Source: Bacteroides sp. M10 (GTDB taxonomy: Bacteria > Bacteroidota > Bacteroidia > Bacteroidales > Bacteroidaceae). Taken from it: DNA of 64,000 bases. This document shows positions 62,001-64,000 of this stretch, one piece after another. Position 1 is the stretch's first letter. Each line of letters opens with the position of its first letter. Where the stretch lies: contig NZ_CP060488.1 in NCBI RefSeq assembly GCF_014334015.1, positions 1,322,501 to 1,386,500 of the forward strand, in the 5' to 3' direction. The notes beneath the pieces are model-generated. The model saw nothing but the letters and a program-made list of their open reading frames with translations, ran no database searches and had not been told where the DNA came from. The position numbers and the translations under genes are program-made.

Positions 62001-62181
62001 AAAGTCTTTCAGAAACTTCCGGCTTTCAGGAGAAGATTATTGCAGGTAGAAAGAACAATCTTTATTAAAAAGAGAAGGTAAATCGGATTTATTATAAACA
62101 TAATTATTATATTTATAATAATCAATATTGCAGTCATTGTTAATTCTTTTATTCCAGTCACTCCCTACTAGAAACGATTTT

Positions 62182-62205
62182 GGTTCTTCGTCAAATTTGG
62201 TGGTA
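62182..62205. repeat. Left inverted repeat of the ISL3-family element
   Basis: It starts GGTTCTTCG and continues TCAAATTTGGTGGTA, the part matched in reverse complement at 63986-64000. ISL3-family ends commonly begin with GG and show imperfect repeats of 15-39 bp. Sequence similarity drops after 62205. Confidence 0.8.
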
Positions 62206-62311
62206 ATCTCTTTTTTATTTCACCGGTCTTCTTCTTTCTTAATCCTATTAAAAGTTGTAGATATGTTTGCTTTTTAGTAACTTTAAAGACACCACATCAT
62301 TAAGAGTTACA

Positions 62312-63979
62312 ATGCAACAAGTCATATCTACAACGTACAAATATACATCAAAAAAAGAAAATACTCCTACAAATAGGGGATTATTCCATGATTTCAGATT
62401 CAGTCTTGGCTACGATAATCTGCAACAAGATGGTATCTCTGAAGCTGTTAGCTCATTGACGGTCTTTCTACATACGGCTGGCAAGGGGGCTTCCTGTCCT
62501 TATTGCGGACATTTCAGTCACCGATTGCACAGTTACTACTCCCGTCATATTCAGGATCTTGAAGTTTACGGTCATACTTTGGAGTTAGTCATAAAGGTTG
62601 GCAAATATTATTGTGATAATGTTTCTTGTCCACAAAAAATATTCTGCGAACCGTTGTCTTTTCTGGCTCGTCGGTATGGTAGACGGAGCTATCTTGTTGA
62701 GGAACGCATCAGATCGATAAGCTTGGAACTTACTTCCCGAAAGGCCTCTTCTCTTTTACAACTGTTCCATATAACGGCCAGTAGTTCTTCCTGCTTACGC
62801 ATCCTACAACAGTGCGGACAACATAATCCTATGCATAATAAAAGTATTTATGTAGGTATTGATGATTTTGCCTATAAAAAAGGTAAGGATTATATGAGTG
62901 TGGTCGTAGACCAGATGACACACATACCTATTGCTTTGTTAGAGGATAGAAACGGAGAAGCACTTGATAACTGGCTCATCCGGAATCCTCAAATACAATA
63001 TATAACGAGAGACCGTGGAAGATGTTTCACAGAAGCTATAAACAGAATAATCCCTGGTGTTACACAAATCTGCGACCGGTTCCATCTAATCAAGAATATG
63101 ACGGACACGATGATACCGGAAATAGAGAAAATGATTCGTCAGACCAAGAAAAAGCTCAAATACGAATATCCTGACAGAGACACGGCTTCTTCGTTAATTC
63201 TTCAGGACATATTTAACATGGGAGATGTCCGACACAGAGAAAAATTAAAGATATACAGGGAAAGCTTGAACTTAAAAATGCAGGGGATGACCATTGAGCA
63301 GACAGCCACACATTTGGGTAAGAAAAGTCGCTACATTTATAAGATCATTCACAACAGAAGAATAGGGGCATACTTGAATGAGCAACAGAAGACAGCTCTT
63401 AAATATGTATCCGAACTGGCTACAATCATTAGTGCGGGCTGTATTACTCGAAAAATATTGGCGCAAAAAATGGGGAGTAAAATCAGTGGCGCACTTATTG
63501 GAAGGATAACATCCAGCTTGCGAAAAAGGTATCAACAAAAGAGGAAGGAAATCAAGGAGCATAATGAGAGCATTGAAAACGGAAGTAAAATACAGAGAGT
63601 TTCACAGAATCAGATACGCAAATACATTCTAAAGGGAGAATCGGATAATCCTAAACTAGCGGAACTGTATAAGTCCTCACCACAGATAAAAGAACTCTTA
63701 AGCGTGTGTCAAAATTTCAGAGACATGATTAATGGGAACACTTATGATAAGGATATTAGAAAGTGGATTGAAAAAGCGAAGGCAACACGGAATATGCCAC
63801 TAACGAACTTTGCATATGGTATTGAAAAAGACTGGGAGGCAGTACAGGCAGCTATTGATATCCCCTTCAGTAACGGATTACTGGAGGGGACAGTGAATAA
63901 AATTAAAGCGGTAAAAAGACAGATGTACAATAGGGCAGGAATTAAACTACTGAGAGCGAAGATTATTTATTCACAATAG
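62312..63979 (+). CDS. ISL3-family transposase
   Basis: Transposase of 555 residues from the ATG at 62312; a TTG 45 bp upstream in frame is a less likely start. The N-terminal zinc-ribbon (zf-ISL3) shows CPYCGHFSHRLHSYYSRHI with a second pair in YYCDNVSCPQKIFCEP. A helix-turn-helix follows (ELTSRKASSLLQLFHITASSSSCLRIL). The DDE catalytic core begins IYVGIDDFAYKKGKDYMSVVVD (first Asp), continues with ITRDRGRCFTEAINRIIPGVTQICDRFHLIKNM (second Asp), and ends with IPFSNGLLEGTVNKIKAVKRQMYNRAG, which has the final Glu in the usual N-x-x-x-E-x-x-x-N-x-I-K context. No frameshift or stop is seen. It reads away from the dextran PUL. Confidence 0.93.
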   Translation: MQQVISTTYKYTSKKENTPTNRGLFHDFRFSLGYDNLQQDGISEAVSSLTVFLHTAGKGASCPYCGHFSHRLHSYYSRHIQDLEVYGHTLELVIKVGKYYCDNVSCPQKIFCEPLSFLARRYGRRSYLVEERIRSISLELTSRKASSLLQLFHITASSSSCLRILQQCGQHNPMHNKSIYVGIDDFAYKKGKDYMSVVVDQMTHIPIALLEDRNGEALDNWLIRNPQIQYITRDRGRCFTEAINRIIPGVTQICDRFHLIKNMTDTMIPEIEKMIRQTKKKLKYEYPDRDTASSLILQDIFNMGDVRHREKLKIYRESLNLKMQGMTIEQTATHLGKKSRYIYKIIHNRRIGAYLNEQQKTALKYVSELATIISAGCITRKILAQKMGSKISGALIGRITSSLRKRYQQKRKEIKEHNESIENGSKIQRVSQNQIRKYILKGESDNPKLAELYKSSPQIKELLSVCQNFRDMINGNTYDKDIRKWIEKAKATRNMPLTNFAYGIEKDWEAVQAAIDIPFSNGLLEGTVNKIKAVKRQMYNRAGIKLLRAKIIYSQ

Positions 63980-64000
63980 AAGAAGTACCACCAAATTTGA

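Larger units (their letters stand above)
62182..64000 (+). mobile_element. ISL3-family insertion sequence, right end cut by the window
   Basis: The left end is set by GGTTCTTCG followed by TCAAATTTGGTGGTA (62182-62205). The last 15 bases of the window (63986-64000) are the exact complement of TCAAATTTGGTGGTA, so the right inverted repeat is present but lacks its outer part. If symmetric, the element ends about 9 bp beyond the window and is about 1.83 kb long, with one transposase. The 8 bp before the left end (62174-62181, ACGATTTT) are the candidate target duplication. The transposase is intact, so the copy may be active. Confidence 0.85.

Overview
The window reads as chromosomal DNA of a human-gut-type Bacteroides. 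It is AT-leaning and densely packed, with four SusC/SusD pairs, hybrid two-component system (HTCS) regulators, many lipoproteins with the Bacteroidota signal, and promoter boxes of the Bacteroides form TAnnTTTG. Almost all of it is four polysaccharide utilisation loci (PULs) lying end to end, plus an insertion sequence cut by the right edge. I see no rRNA, tRNA, CRISPR array, phage or plasmid gene.

PUL 1 (28-14522) is an alginate locus. Eight minus-strand genes form one operon: SusC, SusD, an IPT/TIG surface protein, PL6 and PL17 alginate lyases, a KdgF-type cupin, an MFS transporter and an SDR reductase. A divergent FadR-type GntR regulator (plus) faces the operon, and a 30-bp double palindrome that looks like its operator covers the SusC promoter. 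Predicted flow: uptake by SusCD, cleavage by PL6, exolytic release of unsaturated uronate by PL17, MFS import, linearisation by KdgF and reduction to KDG by the SDR. KDG kinase and KDPG aldolase are not in the window. A lone HU-like gene (14607-15092) follows a shared terminator.

PUL 2 (15293-32968) is the least explained. It holds a lipoprotein GH130, SusC, SusD, a DUF3823 lipoprotein, an IPT plus NHL propeller lipoprotein, and two EEP-fold proteins. A second operon has a cytoplasmic GH130 and an MFS transporter, and a plus-strand HTCS is followed by a third EEP protein. The two minus-strand operons begin with the same 44-bp motif at identical spacing from a -7 box, which marks a probable HTCS regulon. 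GH130 points to beta-mannosides. Three EEP proteins with intact metal-site motifs suggest a phosphodiester in the substrate, which is inference.

PUL 3 (33157-49510) has GH88, two paralogous PF05426-type lyases, SusC/SusD, an L-rhamnose mutarotase, a BACON surface protein and an SGNH acetylesterase, with a divergent HTCS. The set fits an acetylated polymer containing uronic acid and rhamnose, or a glucuronan. The exact glycan is not known.

PUL 4 (49557-61970) has GH31, GH66, a SusE/F-like protein, SusD, SusC and a SusR-like membrane regulator, in the same order as the dextran locus BT3086-BT3091 of B. thetaiotaomicron. An ISL3-family element starts at about 62182 and runs out of the window.
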